From CAUTNH01 sp963540225 (lineage in GTDB: Bacteria; Bacillota_I; Bacilli_A; Acholeplasmatales; Acholeplasmataceae), in assembly GCA_963540225.1 (NCBI GenBank), contig CAUTNH010000013.1, forward strand, positions 1-18,814: DNA of 18,814 bases, read 5' to 3'. This document shows, one piece after another, positions 1 through 6,971 of the stretch (its first letter is position 1; the number at the start of each line of letters is the position of its first letter). The notes beneath the pieces were generated by a model that saw only the letters and a program-made list of their open reading frames with translations, did not search any database and was not told where the DNA came from. The position numbers were made by a program, and so were the translations under genes.

Positions 1-8
1 TAGTATTT

Positions 9-463
9 TTACCTTTTTCCTAGGAAAAAGGTGACATAATACGACCACTTTCCTAGGAAAAAGGCGCATTTTACAATTAAAAGAGTTATTAAGTTATGAT
101 TTTTTAAAGTATTTCCTACTAAAGAATTACTAGCTAGATTTTCTTCCCTACGCACGCACACGGGCGTAAGTATATCTTTTACTCTATTACTCTTTATATC
201 ATTATTAATATATGTATTATTAGTGTGCAAAAAATGCATTTCAGGAAATTCTTTACATAGATTAAATTTGCCTTAGAAAATCCTTGTCTTTTTCTATCAA
301 TTAAGCCAAAATTTTCTAGCTCAATTAAATACTTATTTACCGAATTATTAGACTTTATTCCTGTGTCTTTCATTATGGTTTTTACCTGGTATATTACATA
401 TATTTTTCCATCTTTATCTAGCCATTTATTTTTAGTCTCTTTTAACTTCATAGGGGTAAATGG
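9..463 (-). pseudogene. Decayed RepA_N-type plasmid replication initiator
   Basis: The minus strand encodes a piece resembling the N-terminal domain of RepA_N replication initiators of Firmicutes plasmids and integrative elements. Visible are a K-N-K-W-L-D-K-D-G-K-I-Y-V-I-Y stretch, then a helix-turn-helix-like segment ending in E-L-x-x-F-G-L-I-D-R-K-R-Q-G and I-Y-V-K-N-F. The frame is broken at both ends. An in-frame TAG (464-466) lies five codons upstream of the only ATG (449-451), which has no Shine-Dalgarno sequence. After the IYVKNF motif (about 250-255) the reading shifts by -1 into a second open frame that carries a polar T/N-rich linker (H-T-N-N-T-Y-I-N-N-D) and stops at 9-11. The C-terminal domain is missing or beyond the edge. 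I infer a dead plasmid or mobile-element rep gene. Family recognition is from motif memory and is moderate. Confidence 0.55.
11..64. repeat. Two CCTAGG-centred palindromic repeats, 33 bp apart
   Basis: Positions 11-32 form a perfect 22-bp palindrome whose half is ACCTTTTTCCT. A 16-bp exact direct copy of its core, TTTCCTAGGAAAAAGG, occurs at 16-31 and again at 49-64, an offset of 33 bp or about three helical turns. The second copy has a shorter left arm, so its palindrome is imperfect. On the minus strand the repeats lie at the 3' end of the decayed rep gene and encode two F-F-L-G-K units. RepA_N plasmids carry their origin iterons inside rep, so these may be origin remnants. No U-tract follows either side, so they do not look like terminators. 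The window edge may hide further copies. Confidence 0.75.
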
Positions 464-582
464 CTATAAAATATATTTAGATTACATAAAATAATCAAAA
501 TATTTTCTTAAATGATAAAATACTGCATATCCCGCATTATCTAGCATTTATGATAAAAGAAATTATTAAAAGTGATACTTTA

Positions 583-616
583 TTAGATAAAATAAATAAA
601 TATTAATTTTATCTAA
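583..616. other. AT-rich inverted repeat downstream of the ECF operon
   Basis: TTAGATAAAAT (583-593) and ATTTTATCTAA (606-616) form a perfect 11-bp stem with a 12-nt loop, 24 nt past the stop of the ECF ATPase gene as that operon is transcribed. It could be a weak terminator, but the stem has one G-C pair and no U-tract follows immediately; only a loosely T-rich stretch comes about 10 nt later. The surrounding 464-639 holds no convincing gene. Confidence 0.35.
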
Positions 617-639
617 ATTACTTAAAATTTGGCTAGATG

Positions 640-2037
640 TTATAGATTTAGTAATTCATCTTTATTTAATATTTTATGAATTGTTTTATCTTTGAATAAA
701 ACAGCTCTATCACTTAAAGCATAGATACATCTTTTATCATGAGTTATTGTGATTAAAGTTGCATTTTCTTTTTCACAGTAATTATTTATAATATTTACTA
801 GATTTTTTAATTTTTCAAAATCTTGACCCACAGTTGGCTCGTCTAAAAGTAAAACTTTTGGACTACTTGCAATAACAGCTGCAATCGATACTCTTCTTTT
901 TTGTCCTTCAGATAGACTTTGTGGGTGTGCATCTTTTAATTTTTCTAAATCAAATGTTTTTAATATTTCAATTGTTTTTTTATCATCTTTAGAACTAAAA
1001 TATATTTCCTTATAAACAGTTGGCATAAATAATTGGTAGTTCGGATTTTGGAAAATATAGCCAACTTTTTTAAACCATTTTTTAGATCTTCTTTTTTTTC
1101 CAAGTTTTTTATCTAAACATTGAATAATTTTTCCACCTGTGGGTTTTAGTATTCTTGCGATAATTTTTAAAAGTGTAGTTTTTCCTGCTCCATTATCTCC
1201 TAAGAAAGTAATTCGCTCGCCTTTACATATTTTCAGATTTACATTTTCAAGTACAGATTTATTTTTAAACTTCTTAGAAATATTTTCAAGTTTAAATAAT
1301 ACTTTATCACATTTTATCTTTTTTTTATTATCTGGGATTATTTTACTTTTATTATTTATATATTCTAACTTATTTGATATTTTTTCTAACTTTCCTAAGG
1401 ATAAGTCATATATATTATCAACAATATCTTTTATCTGGTCAAGTCGATGTTCTAAAATTAGTATGGCATAACCTTTATTTTTTAATTTTATCAAAGCATC
1501 TATTATTATATTTATGCTATTTTTATCAAGATTTGCAAAAGGCTCATCTAGAATAATAATTTTTTGCTTCATAGCTAAAATAGATGAAATTATTAGTCTT
1601 TGTTTTTGCCCACCTGATAGGTTTTTAGTATAATCGCTAGGATTTAATTTTAAAAGTTCTGTAACATAATCAATTTGTTTTTTTATCTCTTGTGGATGAA
1701 AGTTAAAATTTTCCATCCCAAAGGAGATTTCATCTTCTACTATTTCATTAAGTATTTGCTCATCTGGATTTTGAAGGGTTGTTCCGATTTTATGAGATAT
1801 TTCAAATATTTTTTTATTTTTAATATTTTTTCCATTTACAAGGATTGTGCCTTCAAATTTAGCATCATATAAATTAGGAATAATCCCATTTAAAAGATAT
1901 ATAAAAGAAGACTTACCACATCCAGATGATCCAGATATTAAGTTAATAGTTCCATAGCTTTGCTTGTAGCAAATATTATCTAATATTTTCTTTGCCCCAT
2001 ACCAAAGGGATAAATTATTAACTAGAATTGCATCCAT
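640..2037 (-). CDS. ECF transporter ATPase, two fused ABC domains
   Basis: This is the energising subunit of an energy-coupling factor importer, with both ATPase halves in one 465-aa chain (a fusion of what is often separate EcfA1 and EcfA2). Domain 1 has Walker A G-S-S-G-C-G-K-S (36-43), a Q-loop in L-Q-N-P-D-E-Q, signature L-S-G-G-Q-K-Q-R, Walker B I-I-I-L-D-E-P and H-loop L-E-H-R. Domain 2 has Walker A G-D-N-G-A-G-K-T (about 279-286), Q-loop F-Q-N-P-N-Y-Q, signature L-S-E-G-Q-K-R-R, Walker B L-L-L-D-E-P and T-H-D. Both halves therefore look catalytically competent. The Q-N-P-x-x-Q form of the Q-loop is typical of ECF ATPases. The start overlaps the upstream EcfT gene by 16 nt, suggesting translational coupling. 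It is the last gene of the five-gene operon. Confidence 0.9.
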   Translation of the reverse strand: MDAILVNNLSLWYGAKKILDNICYKQSYGTINLISGSSGCGKSSFIYLLNGIIPNLYDAKFEGTILVNGKNIKNKKIFEISHKIGTTLQNPDEQILNEIVEDEISFGMENFNFHPQEIKKQIDYVTELLKLNPSDYTKNLSGGQKQRLIISSILAMKQKIIILDEPFANLDKNSINIIIDALIKLKNKGYAILILEHRLDQIKDIVDNIYDLSLGKLEKISNKLEYINNKSKIIPDNKKKIKCDKVLFKLENISKKFKNKSVLENVNLKICKGERITFLGDNGAGKTTLLKIIARILKPTGGKIIQCLDKKLGKKRRSKKWFKKVGYIFQNPNYQLFMPTVYKEIYFSSKDDKKTIEILKTFDLEKLKDAHPQSLSEGQKRRVSIAAVIASSPKVLLLDEPTVGQDFEKLKNLVNIINNYCEKENATLITITHDKRCIYALSDRAVLFKDKTIHKILNKDELLNL

Positions 2038-2711
2038 ATAATAGCTCCTATCATTGATGTTGAAATAAGGATTAAATAAATAAAATCTCTTAGTTTATAG
2101 TCAATTCTTTTATATTGGGATGTTTTAGTCTTATCAAGCGAAAACCCTTTTAATTCAATTGACATAGATAAAGTCTCACTAATATTTACAATTCTTATCA
2201 TAAGAGGTATTAAGTAAGCACGATAAAATATCTTAAAGTTAAAAAAAGAACTTGCTCCACGTGTTTTCATTGCTTGCTTGATTTGTCTTTGTTCTTTTTT
2301 TAAAAGAGGGAAAAATCCAAATACAATCATAAAACCTAGAATAATTTTTTTAGATATCTTTATATTTTTTAAAGACCTTGTAAAATCAATCGGAGCAATT
2401 CCTAAATTAGGAATAACTGCCATAAAAAAAGCAAGTATCCTATTTACAGCAGGTATTGTAAAGTAGATATTTTTCTTATGTGAAAAATATGCAATAACCC
2501 CAAAGATTAAACTTGCAACTAATACAAATGGAATAGTTAAAAGTACTTGCTTATAATATCCAAATAGTAAAAATAAAACAGTTAAAAATCCAAAAAAATA
2601 TAATGTTTTAATATTATTTGCATAAGATAGCCCAAATATTAAAATCATTATAGATGACAAAATACATATAAAAGGATAAATAGGATTTTTAATTTTAAGC
2701 TTATCAAACAT
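2022..2711 (-). CDS. ecfT: ECF transporter transmembrane (T) component
   Basis: This 229-aa integral membrane protein couples the ATPase to the substrate-binding S component in ECF importers. Several hydrophobic helices fill the N-terminal half. Two coupling-helix motifs typical of EcfT are visible: A-M-K-T-R-G-A-S and, later, S-I-E-L-K-G-F-S, variants of the Ala-Arg-Gly signature that contacts the ATPase grooves. Its ATG lies inside the end of the S-component gene (8-nt overlap, where the S gene stops with TGA then an immediate TAA). Its own 3' end overlaps the ATPase gene. This places it as the fourth cistron of a tightly coupled operon. The family call is firm; whether it is dedicated to this S component or shared with other S proteins cannot be told. 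Confidence 0.88.
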   Translation of the reverse strand: MFDKLKIKNPIYPFICILSSIMILIFGLSYANNIKTLYFFGFLTVLFLLFGYYKQVLLTIPFVLVASLIFGVIAYFSHKKNIYFTIPAVNRILAFFMAVIPNLGIAPIDFTRSLKNIKISKKIILGFMIVFGFFPLLKKEQRQIKQAMKTRGASSFFNFKIFYRAYLIPLMIRIVNISETLSMSIELKGFSLDKTKTSQYKRIDYKLRDFIYLILISTSMIGAIIWMQF

Positions 2712-3282
2712 TCCTATTTTTCCTTTGTTTTATTTTTTCTAATTCTTTACTTATAATATAACCTAGAAAACTTCCCAAAATTCCAAGAGCTATAATAGCG
2801 ATAAATATTCCGATTGTTGCACCATAATTTTTGCTTGCAACTAAAATCATTTTGTCTTGCTTTATAATAAGGTTTATAAAATAATTTACAACGACATTTA
2901 AAGGAGCAAATAATATAACAAATAAAATTATTTGTGAGTTATCATGAAAACCTTTAAAAAATATAATAGATAAAAGTTCAAGTAAAAGCGCAACTATAAA
3001 AAATCCCGCAAACATTGGCCATGACATAATAAGCATAACAGATCCCATGATTGTAGTCATTATAATTAGGCTTCCAGTTTTTCTAACTCTTAAAAGACCA
3101 ATTGTAAAAAATAGACTTATTTGAAAAGTTGTAACAAGATATGCAACACCAAATGTGACAGGTAAAAAAGGCGCAACTGCTGCCATTGGTGAGCATGATA
3201 GGAGTGTAATTAGAGAGATTATTGATAAAAATACAACATCACTTGTAGTATATTTTTGAAATATTTTATTTTCCTTTTTCAT
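2704..3282 (-). CDS. Putative ECF transporter substrate-binding (S) component, MptD-like
   Basis: This is a 192-aa, highly hydrophobic protein with five to six predicted helices and a short lysine/arginine-rich C-terminus on the inner face. Size, hydrophobicity and position directly before EcfT and the fused ECF ATPase make it the likely substrate-specificity subunit. Its style (A-A-V-A-P-F-L-P-V-T-F-G early, a P-x-N-V-V-V-N-Y segment later) resembles the MptD/YkoE-like group of S proteins. The substrate is not evident. Similar S+T+A sets next to ABC exporter pairs have been tied to heme uptake in streptococci and lactobacilli, but that is an analogy only. The ATG overlaps the upstream gene in a 4-nt ATGA junction, with GAGGTGAG as ribosome binding site. 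Confidence 0.7.
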   Translation of the reverse strand: MKKENKIFQKYTTSDVVFLSIISLITLLSCSPMAAVAPFLPVTFGVAYLVTTFQISLFFTIGLLRVRKTGSLIIMTTIMGSVMLIMSWPMFAGFFIVALLLELLSIIFFKGFHDNSQIILFVILFAPLNVVVNYFINLIIKQDKMILVASKNYGATIGIFIAIIALGILGSFLGYIISKELEKIKQRKNRNV

Positions 3283-4961
3283 TTTCTCACCTCAGATAGT
3301 TTTTTATTTTCTAGTTTATATACCTTATCACATATAGCAATAGTAGATTTTCTATGCGATACAATAATTATAATATAATTTTGCTTATTTTTTATAAGGG
3401 ATTTTAAAATAATACTTTCATTAATAGCATCAACATTACTTGTAGGCTCATCTAAAAGGATTATTTTAGAGCCTTTTAAAAATGCTCTTGCAAGTGATAT
3501 TCTTTGTCGTTCACCTTGTGAGATATTATTAGCCTTAGAATCTAAGATGGTATTTAATCCATCAGGAAGATTATTTATAAAATTAGTAAGGCTTGCTTTA
3601 TTTATTGCATCTTTTACTAAATTATCATCTGCATTGATATTACCAAGTTTAATATTATTTAAAATAGTTGTTTGAAATAAATAAGGAACTTGGTTTAAAA
3701 GTGTAAAGTTATCTAAAATAGAGTTTGTATTTATTTTATCTATGATAGTTTTGTTATATAAAATTTGACCACTGTCTGCTTTATAAAAGTTCATTAAAAG
3801 CTTTAGTATGGTTGATTTACCTTCACCGCTTTTTCCGATAATTCCGATTATCTCGCCTTTTTTAGCAGTAAATGAAATATCATCTAAAATAGGAGTTTTT
3901 TTCGTATATGAAAAAGATACATTTTTAAATTCAATATTATCAATTAAAATATCTTTTTCATTTTCTATTTTACATAAATTAGATTTTTCATTTACAATAT
4001 GAACTACTCTCTTAGCGCTTGCAAAGGTTTGATTTAGGCTTGATGGCAAATTAGAAAGTGCAATAACAGGACCAAAGCCTCCGCTTATAATGGTAAAGGC
4101 AAGTATTATTTGTCCAAGATTTAAGGTTTTATTAAAATATAGGAAAATTAAAAATCCAAGATTTATCATTATAAGAGAGGATATTAAAAATGCTGTGAAA
4201 GAAAAATTAAAAGTATTTTTATAATTTATTTTTTTAGTATAGTGAATTAGCCTATTGCTTAGACTTGTAATTTTTTCTTTTCTTCTATTAACTGCCTTAT
4301 ATAGTGTAAGTTCTTTTATTCCCCTTAGGCTATCTAGAAAAAACGAGTTAAAAATTGAAAATATACTTCTGTATTTTTCACCATCTTTTTTTATAATTCT
4401 TGCTTGGATAAGAGGGTTTATAAGACCAATAATTAAAAATGATAAAAAAGCCAAAAGAGCTATCCACCAGTTTATTAAAAATCCAATTGTAAGAATTAAA
4501 ACAAGAGAGGTTGTAATTGCAATAAATATAGGACTTATTGTATGAGCATAAAACACTTCTAAAAGCTCAATATCGCTTGTGATAAGGGATAATAAATTCC
4601 CTTTTTTCATTTTTTCTAATTTGGCTTGATCTAACTTTTTCAAAGTTTTAAATATTTTAAGTCTGATTGCTGCAAGCAATCTAAATGCCATATAGTGGTT
4701 TTGATATTGCTCAAGATACCTTAAAAATCCTCTTAAAAATCCAAGACCAATAATAAGGCCTATAAGCAAGTAAATGTTTATATATACAGTATTATTTACA
4801 AGACCTGCAATTCCAACAGCACCTAGGATAGTTATGCTCATTGAGCATATAAATCCTAAAGTTCCATTTACAATTGCAAGAAGCATTATAAAAAGAAGAC
4901 CTTTAAGCATCTTTATTAGATTTGGTAAGATTTTAATTTTTCTATTATTTTTATTTTTCAT
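3279..4961 (-). CDS. ABC exporter-type half transporter (second of pair)
   Basis: This 560-aa protein has an N-terminal six-helix type I exporter membrane domain (about 1-320) fused to a C-terminal ATPase. Walker A is G-K-S-G-E-G-K-S (about 374-381), the signature is variant (I-S-Q-G-E-R-Q-R), Walker B is I-I-L-L-D-E-P-T-S-N-V-D with the catalytic Glu present, and the H-loop is V-S-H-R. Length and layout match CydC/CydD-like or other heterodimeric exporters, and the neighbouring upstream gene is the obvious partner. It begins 11 nt inside the partner gene and ends with TGA in an ATGA overlap with the S component, so it is co-translated with the ECF genes. That TGA has no nearby in-frame backup stop, which supports a standard genetic code. 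Its role beside an importer (substrate handling, efflux or processing) is inferred only. Confidence 0.88.
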   Translation of the reverse strand: MKNKNNRKIKILPNLIKMLKGLLFIMLLAIVNGTLGFICSMSITILGAVGIAGLVNNTVYINIYLLIGLIIGLGFLRGFLRYLEQYQNHYMAFRLLAAIRLKIFKTLKKLDQAKLEKMKKGNLLSLITSDIELLEVFYAHTISPIFIAITTSLVLILTIGFLINWWIALLAFLSFLIIGLINPLIQARIIKKDGEKYRSIFSIFNSFFLDSLRGIKELTLYKAVNRRKEKITSLSNRLIHYTKKINYKNTFNFSFTAFLISSLIMINLGFLIFLYFNKTLNLGQIILAFTIISGGFGPVIALSNLPSSLNQTFASAKRVVHIVNEKSNLCKIENEKDILIDNIEFKNVSFSYTKKTPILDDISFTAKKGEIIGIIGKSGEGKSTILKLLMNFYKADSGQILYNKTIIDKINTNSILDNFTLLNQVPYLFQTTILNNIKLGNINADDNLVKDAINKASLTNFINNLPDGLNTILDSKANNISQGERQRISLARAFLKGSKIILLDEPTSNVDAINESIILKSLIKNKQNYIIIIVSHRKSTIAICDKVYKLENKKLSEVRK

Positions 4962-6711
4962 AGTTTTCTAATTTTAACTGCTCGTCAAACATCTTTTTAT
5001 ATAATCCATTTTTTTCTAATAACTTATTATGGCATCCAGATTCTATAAGCTTTCCATTTTCTATAAAGTAAATATTATCAGCACCAAGACAATTTATTAG
5101 TCTATGAGTTACAAATATTACAGTTTTATTCTTACTTAAATTTTTAATATTATCAGTAATTATTTTTTCACTGTCACTGTCGATGTTTGATGTAGCCTCA
5201 TCGAATATATAAATTCTTTTATCAAGGGCAAGAGATATTGCAAGTGCAAGTCTTTGCTTTTGCCCACCGCTTATATTTTTACTATCTTCTAAAATAATTT
5301 TATCAAGACCATCTTTATCATTTTTAACAAAATCATATAAATCGACTTTTTTAAGTAGCTCATAAATTTTATTATCATCTATATTAGGGTTAGATATTTT
5401 AAAGTTATTTTTGATAGTATCATTAAATAAATATGTATCACTTGAAGCAAATACTAGGTTATGAAAATAATTATCTTTTGATAAGTCATGAATTAAAATA
5501 TTATCTATTTTAATATTTCCATATGTAGGTAAATAAGAACCTAGGATTAACTTTAAAATAGTAGATTTTCCAGATCCAGAATTACCTACTATTGTTGTAA
5601 GAGTATTTTTTTTAAAGTTAAGATTTAAATTATTTAATACATTCTTTTTACCATCATAAGAAAATGAAACATCTTGAAATTCAATTTCTCCATTAGTAAT
5701 ACTTTTATCCCCCCAGCTATTTTCTTTAATATTTAAAAACTCAATTATTTTTTTGCCAGAGTTTACACCATTTAAAGATATATGAAAAGCACTTCCTAAA
5801 ATTCTTAAAGGAATAAAGAATTCAATTGCAAGAAGTACTAGAAAAAATCCTTGGTAAATAGCTGATTCTTTTGGCAGAATATTAGGTATAAGTGATATGT
5901 TATTTTTAGCATCAAGAAGTGCTAAACTAATTCCAATTCCAGCTCCTCCAAATGCGATAATATCCATTAGAGTTAAAGATACAAGCTGGATTACTAAAAC
6001 TCTCATTGTGATTTTTCTAAAATCTGATGCACTGTTTTCCATCATTTTCTCATATCTATTGTCTGCTTTAAATATTAAAAGCTCATTTAAACCAGATACG
6101 CTATCATAAAAAGTATCTCCTAGATGGTAGTATTTATCCATATATTTGTTTACAATATTTTTAGCTTTTTTAGCAACCGCCATGATTGTTCCAGGTATAA
6201 AGGGAACAATTAAAAGAAGAGTAATTGCAACCTTATAATTTAAAAATACTGAAATTACAAAAAGTATTATTGGTGCAATCATTGAATAAAATAATTGCGG
6301 AATAAAAATTGTAAAATACATATCAAGTTGCTCAATTCCCTCAATTGACATTTGAGTAATTGTAGACATTGAAAATTTATTAGTAGCATCAAATCCTAAT
6401 CTTTCAGTTTTTAAAAAGACCTTATTTCTTAAATCTTTCTTTAAACTTTTGGTGATTTTATCTTTTGTGTGCCCAATTAGTATAGATAAACTATATTTAA
6501 CTAGTATGCTAGAAAATAAAAAAAGAGCTATATTTACATATTTAATATAATTTTTATCAATTTCCGGCATTTTATATAAACTGTAAAAGGTATAAGCGAT
6601 TAAGCCTGTAAAGAAAATATTTAAAAAAAGACTTAAAATCATAAGAAATATGGTGATAAATATATACTTTTTATTTTTACCTATTAAATTAAAAATATCT
6701 TTACTAATCAT
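4951..6711 (-). CDS. ABC exporter-type half transporter (first of pair)
   Basis: This 586-aa protein is the first cistron of the minus-strand operon. The membrane domain (about 1-330) has six predicted helices with long charged cytosolic stretches. The ATPase shows G-N-S-G-S-G-K-S (about 375-382), canonical signature I-S-G-G-Q-K-Q-R (about 480), Walker B I-Y-I-F-D-E-A-T-S-N-I-D and V-T-H-R. With the next gene it forms a likely heterodimer of CydDC-like layout; both nucleotide sites look usable. The start is supported by AGGAAG seven bases before the ATG. The 260-nt divergent gap with oppA must contain its promoter. Alternative roles are a thiol/amino-acid exporter, as for CydDC, or a partner of the ECF importer, as in heme-linked loci. 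Confidence 0.88.
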   Translation of the reverse strand: MISKDIFNLIGKNKKYIFITIFLMILSLFLNIFFTGLIAYTFYSLYKMPEIDKNYIKYVNIALFLFSSILVKYSLSILIGHTKDKITKSLKKDLRNKVFLKTERLGFDATNKFSMSTITQMSIEGIEQLDMYFTIFIPQLFYSMIAPIILFVISVFLNYKVAITLLLIVPFIPGTIMAVAKKAKNIVNKYMDKYYHLGDTFYDSVSGLNELLIFKADNRYEKMMENSASDFRKITMRVLVIQLVSLTLMDIIAFGGAGIGISLALLDAKNNISLIPNILPKESAIYQGFFLVLLAIEFFIPLRILGSAFHISLNGVNSGKKIIEFLNIKENSWGDKSITNGEIEFQDVSFSYDGKKNVLNNLNLNFKKNTLTTIVGNSGSGKSTILKLILGSYLPTYGNIKIDNILIHDLSKDNYFHNLVFASSDTYLFNDTIKNNFKISNPNIDDNKIYELLKKVDLYDFVKNDKDGLDKIILEDSKNISGGQKQRLALAISLALDKRIYIFDEATSNIDSDSEKIITDNIKNLSKNKTVIFVTHRLINCLGADNIYFIENGKLIESGCHNKLLEKNGLYKKMFDEQLKLENYEK

Positions 6712-6744
6712 TTATTACTTCCTATTATTATTTCTATAAATTCT

Positions 6745-6779
6745 ATTATATATTATATAAGACATATTAAATATAACAG
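6745..6779 (-). promoter_or_regulatory. Possible promoter of the ABC-exporter/ECF operon
   Basis: Read on the minus strand, a TATAAT at 6752-6757 lies 16 nt from CTGTTA (6774-6779), a 3/6 match to TTGACA. Another TATAAT sits at 6745-6750 with a poorer -35. Either would give a leader of roughly 30-40 nt ahead of the first exporter gene. The region is so AT-rich that chance -10 matches are expected, so the assignment is weak. Confidence 0.25.
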
Positions 6780-6853
6780 GTTATTGCTTTTAAAGACCAA
6801 AATTATAAATATTTTTATAAATAAATGATATTTTTAAGAATTTCTACCTTTTA

Positions 6854-6867
6854 TGAAAACGCTTACA
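6854..6867 (+). promoter_or_regulatory. Catabolite response element (cre), perfect consensus
   Basis: TGAAAACGCTTACA matches the CcpA operator consensus TGWNANCGNTNWCA at every defined position. It is centred about 73 bp upstream of the expected oppA transcription start. Upstream cre sites usually activate rather than block, so it may couple peptide import to sugar status. It could also influence the divergent operon. The protein binding it (CcpA or another LacI-family regulator) is not encoded in the window. Confidence 0.8.
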
Positions 6868-6898
6868 TTTTTATTTTTATTTTTTTTAAATAGAATAT

Positions 6899-6927
6899 TT
6901 GACAAAAAAAGCACTTTTTTATATAAT
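6899..6927 (+). promoter_or_regulatory. Consensus sigma-A promoter of oppA
   Basis: TTGACA (6899-6904) and TATAAT (6922-6927) are both perfect and separated by the optimal 17 bp, predicting transcription from about 6934 and a leader near 38 nt. The leader ends with an AGGGGG Shine-Dalgarno (6960-6965), six bases before the oppA ATG. This should be a very strong promoter, in keeping with the high demand for a binding protein. Confidence 0.92.
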
Positions 6928-6971
6928 CTTTTTTAATATTTTTATAAAAATATAATAAAAGGGGGAAAATT

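Noticed and set aside
550..606. An 18-codon frame starting M-I-K-E-I-I-K, faintly like the N-terminus of peptide deformylase.
   Set aside because: Too short to judge, no ribosome binding site, no continuation in any frame, and its end coincides with an AT-rich inverted repeat.
2704..3282. Possible UGA-as-tryptophan code, because one TGA stop is followed at once by TAA.
   Set aside because: Another gene (3279-4961) ends at TGA in a clean ATGA overlap with no backup stop nearby, and TGG is used for Trp throughout.
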